From: Planctomycetota bacterium
Lineage (GTDB): Bacteria; Planctomycetota; UBA1135; UBA2386
Reading direction: 5' to 3'
NCBI GenBank assembly: GCA_003235605.1
Contig: QJVU01000256.1
Coordinates: 1 to 10,616, forward strand
DNA: 10,616 nt
Notes under the pieces: generated by a model
The model's input: the letters and a program-made list of their open reading frames with translations, nothing else
Database searches by the model: none
Told to the model about the DNA's origin: nothing
Position numbers and translations under genes: made by a program
Part shown: positions 1 through 6,660 of the stretch, in pieces
How the letters are laid out: every line of letters starts with the position of its first letter
Position numbering within the stretch: the stretch's first letter is position 1

Positions 1-608
1 GGACCGTGGTCGTGGTGCTGGTCGGCGCTCTCGAGCTTCCTCCAGTTCGCGACCAGGATGATCAGTCCGATGATGATGCCGAACCCGGCAGCATAGAACG
101 CCCACTTCCACTCGATGTAGTTACGGATCGGCGCGGCAACGATGTTGGCGACCGCAGCGCCAATGTTGATGCCCATGTAGAAGATGTTGAACCCCACGTC
201 CCGCTTGGGATCTCCGGGCGCGTAGAGGTTGCCCACCATCGCGGAGATGTTCGGCTTGAAGAAGCCGTTCCCGAGGCACAGGCACGCCAACCCGGTGTAG
301 AAGAACCCCAGCCCTGCGGTGCCCATGAGGAACAATCCGGTGGCAAAAAAACAGCCACCGATGAAGACTGCCCTGCGGTGGCCGAGGTACTTGTCCGCCA
401 GCACCCCCCCGAGGAACGGCGTGAAGTAGACAAACGCCAGATACGTGCCGTAGATGCCGTTCGCTTCGTCTCGGGTCAACCCCAGCCCCCCGCGCTCCAC
501 ATCGGAGGCATACAAGACCAGAATGCCCACGAGCATGTAGAAGCTCAGCCGCTCCCACATCTCGGTGAAGAAGAGGGGGTAGAGACCTTTGGGATGACCG
601 GTGAGCAA
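1..608 (-). CDS. POT/PTR2-family proton-coupled oligopeptide transporter (partial, N-terminal 202 residues)
   Basis: This is the first part of an inner-membrane proton-coupled di-/tripeptide symporter of the POT (PTR2) branch of the major facilitator superfamily; the gene continues past base 1. Translation of the minus strand shows the family's E-x-x-E-R motif at residues 16-20 (EMWER), then SFY, a canonical MFS motif A (GGVLADKYLGHRR, about 67-79), FKPNIS at 117-122 and FYMGINIG at 143-150. About five hydrophobic segments fall in the visible part. I start it at the TTG at 606-608 because a strong ribosome binding site (AGAGGAGG, 613-620) sits four bases upstream and the protein then begins MLTGHPKGLYPLFF, the usual short POT N-terminus. 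The next in-frame ATG would cut into the ExxER motif. It is divergent from a second POT gene at 782. The substrate cannot be told from sequence, although peptides are the usual choice. Confidence 0.93.
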   Translation of the reverse strand, partial: MLTGHPKGLYPLFFTEMWERLSFYMLVGILVLYASDVERGGLGLTRDEANGIYGTYLAFVYFTPFLGGVLADKYLGHRRAVFIGGCFFATGLFLMGTAGLGFFYTGLACLCLGNGFFKPNISAMVGNLYAPGDPKRDVGFNIFYMGINIGAAVANIVAAPIRNYIEWKWAFYAAGFGIIIGLIILVANWRKLESADQHHDHG

Positions 609-612
609 GAGA

Positions 613-620
613 CCTCCTCT
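613..620 (-). promoter_or_regulatory. Ribosome binding site deciding the TTG start of the leftward POT gene
   Basis: Read on the minus strand, AGAGGAGG lies four bases before the TTG at 608-606. No ATG or GTG gives a comparable signal while keeping the conserved N-terminus, so this site decides the start. Confidence 0.75.
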
Positions 621-640
621 CTTGGTGGGCGAGAACACAG

Positions 641-679
641 GAATCGTGGAGTAGCCGCGCCGCTGTTGCAAGAATCGTG
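641..679. repeat. Pair of 8-bp direct repeats in the divergent POT promoter region
   Basis: GAATCGTG occurs at 641-648 and again at 672-679, 31 bp apart start to start, which is about three helical turns. On the minus strand each copy reads CACGATTC. They lie just upstream of the leftward transporter start and could be paired operator sites. Two copies of an 8-mer can arise by chance, so the function is only inferred. Confidence 0.35.
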
Positions 680-710
680 CGGCACTGGAGCGACAGCTTG
701 GGGAATCTCC

Positions 711-739
711 TTCCGAGCAGCAGGCGAAGCGGGTAGAAA
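711..739 (+). promoter_or_regulatory. Weak sigma70-like promoter candidate for the rightward POT gene
   Basis: TTCCGA (711-716, three of six bases of the -35 consensus) is followed after 17 bp by TAGAAA (734-739, four of six of the -10 consensus). The -10-like box sits over the loop of a perfect inverted repeat (728-745), which would let a bound protein or a hairpin interfere. Transcription from here would give a leader of roughly 35 bases before the ATG at 782. The match is modest. Confidence 0.25.
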
Positions 740-745
740 CCCGCT
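728..745. repeat. Perfect 7-bp inverted repeat (hairpin or operator) upstream of the POT gene at 782
   Basis: AGCGGGT, a four-base spacer AGAA, then ACCCGCT form a perfect stem 37 bases before the start codon. It is not followed by a T run, so it is not an intrinsic terminator. It could be an operator dyad or a hairpin in the 5' leader. Confidence 0.5.
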
Positions 746-768
746 CCACCCGCACCTCACACCCGCGC

Positions 769-775
769 AAGAGGA
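769..775 (+). promoter_or_regulatory. Ribosome binding site of the rightward POT gene
   Basis: AAGAGGA lies six bases before the ATG at 782 and supports that start. An out-of-frame ATG at 777-779 is too close to this site to be used. Confidence 0.7.
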
Positions 776-781
776 CATGCC

Positions 782-2293
782 ATGACCGACCAGTATGCCC
801 CTCCCAAGGCGCCGCTAGATCAGACCCAGGCGCAGTGGTTCGGACATCCCCGAGCACTGGCCGTGCTCTTCAACGCCGAGCTCTGGGAGCGATTCAGCTT
901 CTACGGAATGCGGGCGCTCCTTGTCCTCTTCATGGTGAACTACCTGGGGTACGACGAGTCGGCGCGGGCCTATCCGATCTACGGTGCGTACGGTGCACTC
1001 GTGTATGCGTTCCCGGTCATAGGAGGCTGGATCGCAAACACCTGGATGGGCTACTCACGGTGCGTGGTCCTGGGGGGTGTCATCATGGCCGTGGGCCAGT
1101 TCTGCCTGGCTTCGAAGTCAGAGTTCGGCCTCTTTGCCGGATTGGCGTTCCTCTGTGTCGGCAACGGCCTGTTCAAGCCGAACATCTCCAGCACGGTGGG
1201 GCGGCTGTACGCAGAAGGAGACCCTCGCCGTGACCGGGGTTTCACGATCTTCTACATGGGGATCAACATCGGTGCCCTGGTCTCACCCCTCGTCTGCGGC
1301 CCCCTCGGTGAGAGCGTCGATTGGAGCCTTGGCTTCATTCTCGCGGGCTCCGGCATGCTCCTTGGACTGGTCTGGTACTGGAACGGGCAGAAATACGTGG
1401 GTGATCACGGTGAGCCTCCGGACCCCGCGCTCCTGCGCGCGCCACTCGTTGGACCTCTGAACCGCCTTCACCTGATCACCATCTGCGCAGTGCTCTCGGC
1501 TCCGCTGGCAGCGGTCGGTCTCTACTACGTGGAGGTCTCGACCTGGGTTATCCGCGCCATCAGCCTGATCGTCTTGTTCATCCTGATCGGCATGGCCGTC
1601 AAGCTGGAGGGGGTGTATCGACTGCGCCTCTGCGCCCTGATGGTCCTGATGGTCTTCCACATGTTGTTCTGGTCGGGTTTCGAGCAGGCGGGGAGCTCGT
1701 TCAACATCATGACCAAGAGACATGTCGATCGTGAGGTGCTCGGACTCACGTTCGACGCCAGCGTGTTCCAGAGCGTGAACCCGTTCTTCATCGTCACCCT
1801 GGCCCCGCTGTTCACCCTCCTTTGGCACGCACTCGAGCGCGTGAAGCTGAACCCTTCGGTGCCACTCAAGTTCGCATACGCCCTGGTCCAGCTGGGTGTC
1901 GGCTTCCTCATCCTCGTCTGGGGCATCGCCAACTCGGACGCCAACGGCACCATCGCGCTCGTGTTCATGATCCTCTGCTACCTGCTTCACACGACCGGTG
2001 AGCTGTGCCTGTCCCCGATCGGGCTCTCCGCGGTAACCAAGCTCTCGCCCCAGAAATGGGTGGGGTTCTGCATGGGGGCCTGGTTCCTCACCATTGCGAA
2101 CGCGCACCTGTTCGCGGCCCTGATCGCCGGGCTGACGGGCGGTTCCGGAGACGGCAAGGAGCTGACCGGAAAGCAGGCCGTCGCCCAATACTCCGAGGTA
2201 TTCCAACAGGTCGCCTGGATCGCCTTTGGCTCGGCAGCCGTGCTCATGCTCCTGACTCCAGGGGTCAAGAAGCTGATGGGTGACGTCAAGTAA
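782..2293 (+). CDS. POT/PTR2-family proton-coupled oligopeptide transporter
   Basis: This complete 503-residue inner-membrane symporter should take up di-/tripeptides with protons. It has the normal POT length and about 12-14 hydrophobic segments. The proton-coupling motif ExxER is at E33-E36-R37 (ELWERFSFYG), FKPNIS is at 131-136, FYMGINIG at 157-164, and the later GELCLSPIGLS segment typical of the C-terminal half (conserved Glu and Ser/Pro) is near 400-410. The motif A region between helices 2 and 3 reads GGWIANTWMGYSR, with Asn86 where Asp is common and few of the usual basic residues; the divergent neighbour has the canonical GGVLADKYLGHRR. The two genes are homologous but clearly diverged, so they are not a recent duplication and may handle different substrates. 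The stop codon overlaps the 3' end of the convergent unknown gene by 8 bp. Confidence 0.95.
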   Translation: MTDQYAPPKAPLDQTQAQWFGHPRALAVLFNAELWERFSFYGMRALLVLFMVNYLGYDESARAYPIYGAYGALVYAFPVIGGWIANTWMGYSRCVVLGGVIMAVGQFCLASKSEFGLFAGLAFLCVGNGLFKPNISSTVGRLYAEGDPRRDRGFTIFYMGINIGALVSPLVCGPLGESVDWSLGFILAGSGMLLGLVWYWNGQKYVGDHGEPPDPALLRAPLVGPLNRLHLITICAVLSAPLAAVGLYYVEVSTWVIRAISLIVLFILIGMAVKLEGVYRLRLCALMVLMVFHMLFWSGFEQAGSSFNIMTKRHVDREVLGLTFDASVFQSVNPFFIVTLAPLFTLLWHALERVKLNPSVPLKFAYALVQLGVGFLILVWGIANSDANGTIALVFMILCYLLHTTGELCLSPIGLSAVTKLSPQKWVGFCMGAWFLTIANAHLFAALIAGLTGGSGDGKELTGKQAVAQYSEVFQQVAWIAFGSAAVLMLLTPGVKKLMGDVK

Positions 2294-2894
2294 GCGTCAA
2301 CGGCACCCCGAGCATCAACGCCTGTTCCGCTGCCTCGGTGAAGACCCGGAGTCCGTGCCCGGCCTGATCCAGGAACCCTTCATCGGGCGCCACACGACCC
2401 ATGCGAGATCCCTCACCGAGCTGCAGGGTACGGACGTTGAGCTGGCGCAATTGCAACCCCAGGCCATCCAGGGAACCCAGCACCACCTGTTCGCCATTCG
2501 GCAGCGCATGCTTCATCGTGAAGGCGAAGTCCCCGGGCACCCAGAGCCCCGGGATCACCACCTGCGGATAGTGGCAGCGGGCAAAGTCCTCCGCGCTGAT
2601 CTCCTGGAAGGCCGGGTCCATGTCCACTCTGGGGGGCACGCCGTCGGGCCATCGCAGGTCGGTCTTCTGGGCATGGGCCGCCAGCAGCAGCAGGGCGCGG
2701 TGGGCGCCATCCGGGAGGTCCCGGGACCAACACCGCTCCTGGTCTTCGTCCCACTCCAGCGGAGCCGCCAGATGGGGCTTCAGCGCCTCGTTCAGGTCGT
2801 CCCGCCAGCGGCGGACACCGTGGGCGATGCGCTCCCGAGCTTTCGGATCTTCCCCCCCGAACATCCTGGTCAGCGACCCGACTACCAGCTTCAC
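2286..2894 (-). CDS. Conserved-looking protein of unknown function, third gene after plsY and gpsA
   Basis: I do not recognise this 202-residue protein. Codon choice on the minus strand is strongly GC-rich at third positions like its neighbours, and the frame fills the whole space between gpsA and the convergent transporter, so it is real coding sequence. There is no signal peptide or membrane segment; it looks cytosolic. The N-terminal half is charged and probably helical (basic RERIAHGVRRWRDDL near 20-34), then a Trp/Pro-rich middle and a stretch VVIPGLWVPGDFAF (112-125) followed by beta-like hydrophobic alternation to about 160. The start is a GTG seven bases after the gpsA stop, with GGTGA as a weak ribosome site; Met11 is an alternative. 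Position suggests co-transcription with the phospholipid genes, but that alone does not give a function. It overlaps the POT gene tail to tail by 8 bp. Confidence 0.8.
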   Translation of the reverse strand: MKLVVGSLTRMFGGEDPKARERIAHGVRRWRDDLNEALKPHLAAPLEWDEDQERCWSRDLPDGAHRALLLLAAHAQKTDLRWPDGVPPRVDMDPAFQEISAEDFARCHYPQVVIPGLWVPGDFAFTMKHALPNGEQVVLGSLDGLGLQLRQLNVRTLQLGEGSRMGRVAPDEGFLDQAGHGLRVFTEAAEQALMLGVPLTLT

Positions 2895-2901
2895 GAAGCC
2901 G

Positions 2902-3900
2902 TCACCGCAGGACTTCGTCCTTGGAGTCCCGCGCCATCAGATCCTGCACGGCCTGGCGCGGGGCCACCCCTTCGAAGAGAACCGCGCAGACCGCGTTGCA
3001 GAGGGGCATCTCCACGCCCAGCTCCTTGGCGCGCTTCTTGACCACCCCGCTGGTCCAGACTCCTTCGGCCACCTTCTTGGTGGAGGCCAGGACCCCTTCC
3101 AGGGTCTCACCCCGGCCGATGCGCTCGCCGAAGGCGCGGTTGCGGCCATGTCTGCTGAATGCGGTGACCGCCAGGTCGCCGACCCCGGCCAGGCCGAAGA
3201 ACGTGTCAGGACGCGCGCCTTCAGCAACGCCGTAGCGCGACATCTCGACGATGCCCCGGGAGAGCACCGCGGCCTTGACGTTGTCGCCAAAGCCCAGGCC
3301 GTCGGCCATGCCGGCGGCGAGGGCCATCACGTTCTTGAGGGCCCCGCACAGCTCCACGCCAAGCAGGTCCTCGTTGCCGTAGATCCGGAACGTCTCGGAG
3401 CTCAAAGCATCCCGCCAGCGGGCGACCTCTTCGGCGTTGGATCCTGCCAGCACCACCGTCGCCGGCTGTCCCAGCGCCACCTCCTCGGCATGGCTCGGAC
3501 CGCTCAGCGCCAGGACCTCGTGGCCCTTCCCCAGGACCTCGTGGAGGATCTGGCTGGGACGCCGGGCGGTGTCCCGCTCCAGGCCCTTCGCCAGGGAGAC
3601 GACCGGGACCGCGGCGGGCATTGCCTCCTTCAGCCCGGACATGACGCCGCGCACGTGCTGCGTCGGCACTGCCATCAGGACCACGTCGACACGGTCGAGC
3701 ACCAGGGCCGGATCGGGGCTGATGAGGATCTCGTCGGGGATCTGCACGTCCGGCAGGTAGCGCGTGTTGTCGCGGGTCCTGGCCAGTTCCTCGGTGTATG
3801 CGGCGTCGTGGCCCCAGAGGGAGATCCTGTGTCCGGCCGCCCGGGTGACCAGCGCCAGGGCGGTGCCGAAGCCGCCGTTTCCCAGGATCCCGATCTTCAT
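2902..3900 (-). CDS. gpsA: Glycerol-3-phosphate dehydrogenase [NAD(P)+]
   Basis: GpsA is the cytosolic enzyme that reduces dihydroxyacetone phosphate to sn-glycerol-3-phosphate, the backbone of phospholipids. The protein is 332 residues, the family norm. The Rossmann dinucleotide loop GNGGFGTALA is at 7-16, the KGLE motif at 105-108, SGPSHAEE at 133-140, and ALKNVMALAAG at 187-197 with Lys189 as the likely catalytic lysine. The late signatures are FGLAGVGDLAVT (235-246) and SRHGRNRAFG (249-258). An open frame extends further upstream, but the ATG at 3898-3900 puts the Rossmann loop where it belongs, and it lies only four bases after the plsY stop with GAGGA about 11 bases upstream. The gene therefore is in one operon with plsY, and its product is the direct substrate of PlsY. 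The GNGGFG version of the loop replaces the more common GAGSWG. Confidence 0.97.
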   Translation of the reverse strand: MKIGILGNGGFGTALALVTRAAGHRISLWGHDAAYTEELARTRDNTRYLPDVQIPDEILISPDPALVLDRVDVVLMAVPTQHVRGVMSGLKEAMPAAVPVVSLAKGLERDTARRPSQILHEVLGKGHEVLALSGPSHAEEVALGQPATVVLAGSNAEEVARWRDALSSETFRIYGNEDLLGVELCGALKNVMALAAGMADGLGFGDNVKAAVLSRGIVEMSRYGVAEGARPDTFFGLAGVGDLAVTAFSRHGRNRAFGERIGRGETLEGVLASTKKVAEGVWTSGVVKKRAKELGVEMPLCNAVCAVLFEGVAPRQAVQDLMARDSKDEVLR

Positions 3901-3904
3901 GGCG

Positions 3905-4510
3905 CTAGTCGTCCTCGTCCGTGCCCTTGGTCCGGAAGTTCCGGATGTTGCTCCGATGGGTGTAGAAGAGGGAGGCGGCAATGACCAGCGCAAAGATGAT
4001 GACGGGCCATCCCTCTCCGGTCGCGACCGCGCCCATCGCCAACGTCAGGCCGATGGCGATGCTGCCCAGGAACACCTGGCCAGTGAGACCGCGGACCAGG
4101 AAGAAGACCACGAGGGCGACGCCGAGGACCCCCGGCGTCAGGTAGGCGAACACTCCGGTGGTGGTGGCGACGCCCTTGCCCCCCTTGAACCCGAGGAACG
4201 GCGAGGTGCAGTGGCCGAGGATCGCCGCAGCGCCCACGAGAACCACCTGACCGCGGTCTCCGGCGAAGACTGCAAGCTGCGCGCCCGCCCACCAAGTCGG
4301 CAGGAAGCCCTTGGCAAAGTCCAGCAGGTAGATGAGCAAGAACATCGGAATCTGCCACGGGGGCTGGAAGGCCCGGGAGGCGTTGGTGGCGCCGGCGTTG
4401 CCGGAACCGATGGTGCGCACGTCCAGGGCCAGCAACAGACGCACCAGGAGGTAGGCAAACGGGATGCTCCCGAGCAGGTAGGCGCCAATCGAGCCGAGGA
4501 GCAGATCCAT
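3905..4510 (-). CDS. plsY: Acyl-phosphate:glycerol-3-phosphate acyltransferase
   Basis: PlsY is an integral membrane enzyme that moves an acyl chain from acyl-phosphate to sn-glycerol-3-phosphate to make lysophosphatidic acid, the first committed step of phospholipid synthesis. The 201-residue protein has the usual length and five to seven hydrophobic segments. All three cytoplasmic motifs are visible: GSIPFAYLL (14-22) leading into SGNAGATNASR (36-46), then H100 with SPFLGFKGGKGVAT (103-116) as the glycine/lysine phosphate loop, and THRSNIRNF (184-192). The start at 4510 gives the standard N-terminus; the frame stays open upstream but only over the divergent gene. No ribosome binding site is seen; a TACAAT box ends ten bases before the ATG, which suggests a leaderless mRNA. 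The neighbour gpsA follows after four bases and supplies the substrate. Confidence 0.97.
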   Translation of the reverse strand: MDLLLGSIGAYLLGSIPFAYLLVRLLLALDVRTIGSGNAGATNASRAFQPPWQIPMFLLIYLLDFAKGFLPTWWAGAQLAVFAGDRGQVVLVGAAAILGHCTSPFLGFKGGKGVATTTGVFAYLTPGVLGVALVVFFLVRGLTGQVFLGSIAIGLTLAMGAVATGEGWPVIIFALVIAASLFYTHRSNIRNFRTKGTDEDD

Positions 4511-4520
4511 CGGGGCCGGG

Positions 4521-4549
4521 ATTGTAGCCAGGGGTCCGCCAGCTATCTT
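4521..4549 (-). promoter_or_regulatory. Candidate plsY promoter giving a near-leaderless mRNA
   Basis: On the minus strand TACAAT (4526-4521) matches five of six -10 bases and ends ten bases before the plsY ATG, so transcription would begin only about three to five bases before the start codon. The -35 position 17 bp upstream reads AAGATA, a poor match, and is occupied by the -10-like box of the opposite gene. Start site mapping has not been seen; this is inference from spacing. Confidence 0.45.
4521..4549 (+). promoter_or_regulatory. Candidate hyuA-like gene promoter giving a near-leaderless mRNA
   Basis: TATCTT (4544-4549) matches four of six -10 bases and ends nine bases before the ATG at 4559, while no Shine-Dalgarno sequence precedes that ATG. 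The -35 position falls on 4521-4526, which is exactly the -10 box of plsY on the other strand. A slightly shifted TTGTAG with 16-bp spacing gives the TTG core. Weaker than the plsY candidate. Confidence 0.35.
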
Positions 4550-4558
4550 CCCCAACCC

Positions 4559-6529
4559 ATGGCTCCGACGGCCCCGCGACGGATCGGAATCGACACCGGC
4601 GGCACGTTCACCGACATCGCCGTGATCAAGGGTGGCCGCGTCGTGGTGCGGAAGGTGCCCTCCACGCCCAAGGACCCGGCCCGGGCCGTTCTGGAGGGCC
4701 TGTGCCAGGTGCGGGACGGAAACGAGGTGGTCGACATCGTCCACGGCACCACCGTGGGCATCAACGCCGTGCTGCAGGCCAAGCTGCCCCGCACGGCGTT
4801 CGTGACCAACGAGGGGTTCGTGGACCTGATCGAGATCGGCCGCCAGGAGCGCAGCGACATCTATGACCTGAACCCCCGAAAGCCGCTGCTGCCGGTGCCT
4901 CGACGCCTGCGCTTCGGAGTGCAAAGCCGCCGCGCCGCCGACGGCAAACGCTTGGAGAAGCCGACTGCCACCGAGTTACGCGCACTGCGACGCAAGCTCG
5001 AGAAGGCGCGGGTGGGTTGTATCGCCATCGGACTGCTGCACTCCTACAAGCACAGGGGTGACGAGCGTGAGGTGGCCAGGGCGCTGGACGGTTTGGGGGT
5101 ACCTATTACCTGCAGCGCTGACCTGTTGCCCGTGCACGGCGAGTACGAGCGCTTCGCGGCGGCCATCCTCAATGCCGCGATCCGCCCGATCGTGAGCGAC
5201 TACCTGGCCCGCCTGGAGAAAGCGGTCCGGCCCGGCCGCCTGCGGCTGATGCGCAGCAGCGGCGGCATCATGAGCGCCGCCGAGGCCAAGATCTTTCCGG
5301 CCCGCGCCGTGTTTTCGGGGCCCGCAGGTGGAGTGGCCGCCACGCGGGCTCTCGCCAGGGACCTGGGCTTTGGAGATACGGCGATGCTGGACATGGGGGG
5401 CACCTCCACGGACGTGTGCCTTGTGCGTCCTGCGGGTGCCCCTGCCGAGGGCGGCGTCAGCCGCCTGCGCGGCCTGCCCCTGGCGCTGCCAGCGGAGGAC
5501 GTCCACACCATCGGCTGCGGCGGCGGCAGCATCGCCTGGGTAGATGCCGGCGGTGCCCTGCGCGTGGGCCCCCAGAGCGCCGGTGCCGAGCCCGGGCCAG
5601 CCTGCTACGGCAAGGGCCGCGAGCCCACCGTGACCGACGCCCACATGGTGCTGGGACACATGGGCTGCGACACACTCCTCGGTGGCGCCTTTCCCGTGGA
5701 CCCGGATCGCTCCGTGGCGGCGGTTGCCGCGATCGCCCGAAGGCTCGCGCTGTCCTTGGAGAGCACGGCGCGAGGCATTCTGGAGGTGGCAGAGGTGAAC
5801 ATGATGCGCGCGTTGCTCACCATCACCGTGGAGCGCGCCACCGATCCCATCGGCGTGGGACTGGTGGCCTTCGGTGGCGCCGGCGGCCTGCATGCTGCCG
5901 GTCTGGCGCAGCGCCTGGGAATGCCGGCGGCAGTGGTGCCCACTCACCCCGGAGCCTTCTCGGCTGTGGGTCTTGGCCTGGCAGGTGAATCCGAGGAGAT
6001 CATCCTGCCAGTGTTGCAAGAACTCGGTGACCTCTCACCAAGCCGGCTCTCCGATCTGGCTGAGCAGTGCAAGGCTCAGGCGGTCAGCGCCCTCGACGAT
6101 CAAACGTCCCGGAGCGCGACCGTGCACGTGGAAGCGCGCTTGCGTTTCTCCGGGCAGGGGACGGCCCTGGCGACACCCCTGAAGCTGCCGTTGCACCAGA
6201 CGTTCTGCGCACTCCACCGGGGGCGGTTCGGCTTTGTGCCCCAGGGACGCGCGATCGAGGTGGTGGAGCTGCGAGCGCGCGCCGAAAGACACGGCCCGAG
6301 GCTCCGGCGTCCGAGGGTGGCGAACAGCAAGAAGCGACCAAGACCACACCACGAGCGCCGCGCGCCGGTGGGTGGCCGCCCCTTGCCGGTCTATCGGCGG
6401 GAGGATCTCCTGCCCGGTCAGGAGCTTGCCGGTGCCTGCCTCGTGGAGGAAACCACCGCCGTAACGCTCGTACCGCCCGGCACGCACTGCAAGGTCCTGC
6501 CCCAAGGACTGTTCCTGACCCGGAGTTGA
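4559..6529 (+). CDS. Hydantoinase/oxoprolinase A-type ATPase (HyuA-like), no B subunit nearby
   Basis: The 656-residue protein belongs to the hydantoinase A / 5-oxoprolinase N-terminal family, cytosolic ATP-using enzymes of the ASKHA fold that phosphorylate cyclic amides such as hydantoins or 5-oxoproline; related subunits act in acetone and acetophenone carboxylases. Visible signatures are the first phosphate loop DTGGTFTD (12-19), HGTTVGINAVL (62-72), the second phosphate loop DMGGTSTDV (278-286), GCGGGSIAWVD (319-329), GPQSAGAEPGPACYG (337-351), and AFGGAGGLHA (437-446). The C-terminal domain ends with the usual ETTAVTLVPPGTH segment (631-643), so it is full length. A basic insert (RRPRVANSKKRPRPHHERR, 583-601) interrupts the C-terminal domain. 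HyuA usually works with a HyuB subunit; none follows here, because the next genes are on the other strand. The ATG at 4559 matches the family N-terminus. The exact substrate is unknown. Confidence 0.93.
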   Translation: MAPTAPRRIGIDTGGTFTDIAVIKGGRVVVRKVPSTPKDPARAVLEGLCQVRDGNEVVDIVHGTTVGINAVLQAKLPRTAFVTNEGFVDLIEIGRQERSDIYDLNPRKPLLPVPRRLRFGVQSRRAADGKRLEKPTATELRALRRKLEKARVGCIAIGLLHSYKHRGDEREVARALDGLGVPITCSADLLPVHGEYERFAAAILNAAIRPIVSDYLARLEKAVRPGRLRLMRSSGGIMSAAEAKIFPARAVFSGPAGGVAATRALARDLGFGDTAMLDMGGTSTDVCLVRPAGAPAEGGVSRLRGLPLALPAEDVHTIGCGGGSIAWVDAGGALRVGPQSAGAEPGPACYGKGREPTVTDAHMVLGHMGCDTLLGGAFPVDPDRSVAAVAAIARRLALSLESTARGILEVAEVNMMRALLTITVERATDPIGVGLVAFGGAGGLHAAGLAQRLGMPAAVVPTHPGAFSAVGLGLAGESEEIILPVLQELGDLSPSRLSDLAEQCKAQAVSALDDQTSRSATVHVEARLRFSGQGTALATPLKLPLHQTFCALHRGRFGFVPQGRAIEVVELRARAERHGPRLRRPRVANSKKRPRPHHERRAPVGGRPLPVYRREDLLPGQELAGACLVEETTAVTLVPPGTHCKVLPQGLFLTRS

Positions 6530-6553
6530 CAGCGCGAGACAAAGAGCTAGATT
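6526..6553 (+). promoter_or_regulatory. Orphan sigma70-like promoter overlapping the hyuA-like stop codon
   Basis: A perfect -35 TTGACA (6526-6531) overlaps the TGA stop, and after 16 bp comes TAGATT (6548-6553, four of six -10 bases). The -10-like box lies in the loop of a perfect 6-bp inverted repeat, AAGAGC (6542-6547) and GCTCTT (6555-6560). No rightward gene follows; the next genes are on the minus strand. A transcript would read into the 3' end of the TPR lipoprotein gene as antisense or end as a short RNA. No ATG occurs on the plus strand between here and 6725. Confidence 0.35.
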
Positions 6554-6660
6554 CGCTCTTGGAAAACCCAGATCAGCGGGCGAGGTAAGGAACAGGAAAA
6601 ACCACCCAGGCCCGCACAAGCGAACTTTCGCCGGGGGTTGTCCGCCAAGGACGTAAAAAC

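Noticed and set aside
354..362. Homopolymer (seven A on the plus strand, near 344-351) as a frameshift site in the leftward POT gene
   Set aside because: Translation continues in the same POT frame through the run with family motifs on both sides, so there is no sign of a shift.
1283..2206. Minus-strand open frame of 307 codons inside the rightward POT gene
   Set aside because: It is antisense to a clear POT transporter and has the Glu/Asp/Gln/His-rich composition expected from reverse-reading membrane-protein codons.
2620..3984. Long plus-strand open frame of 454 codons
   Set aside because: It is antisense to gpsA and the unknown gene; its composition (Arg, Gly, His, Gln rich) is that of a shadow frame in GC-rich DNA, while gpsA on the other strand is unmistakable.
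3764..4558. Open plus-strand frame of about 265 codons extending upstream of the hyuA-like start
   Set aside because: It runs antisense over plsY and the gpsA start, shows no family resemblance, and the hyuA family N-terminus begins at the ATG at 4559.
6630..6660. GTCC/GGAC short stem followed by an A run in the convergent gap as an intrinsic terminator
   Set aside because: The stem is only four pairs and no T run follows on either transcribed strand.
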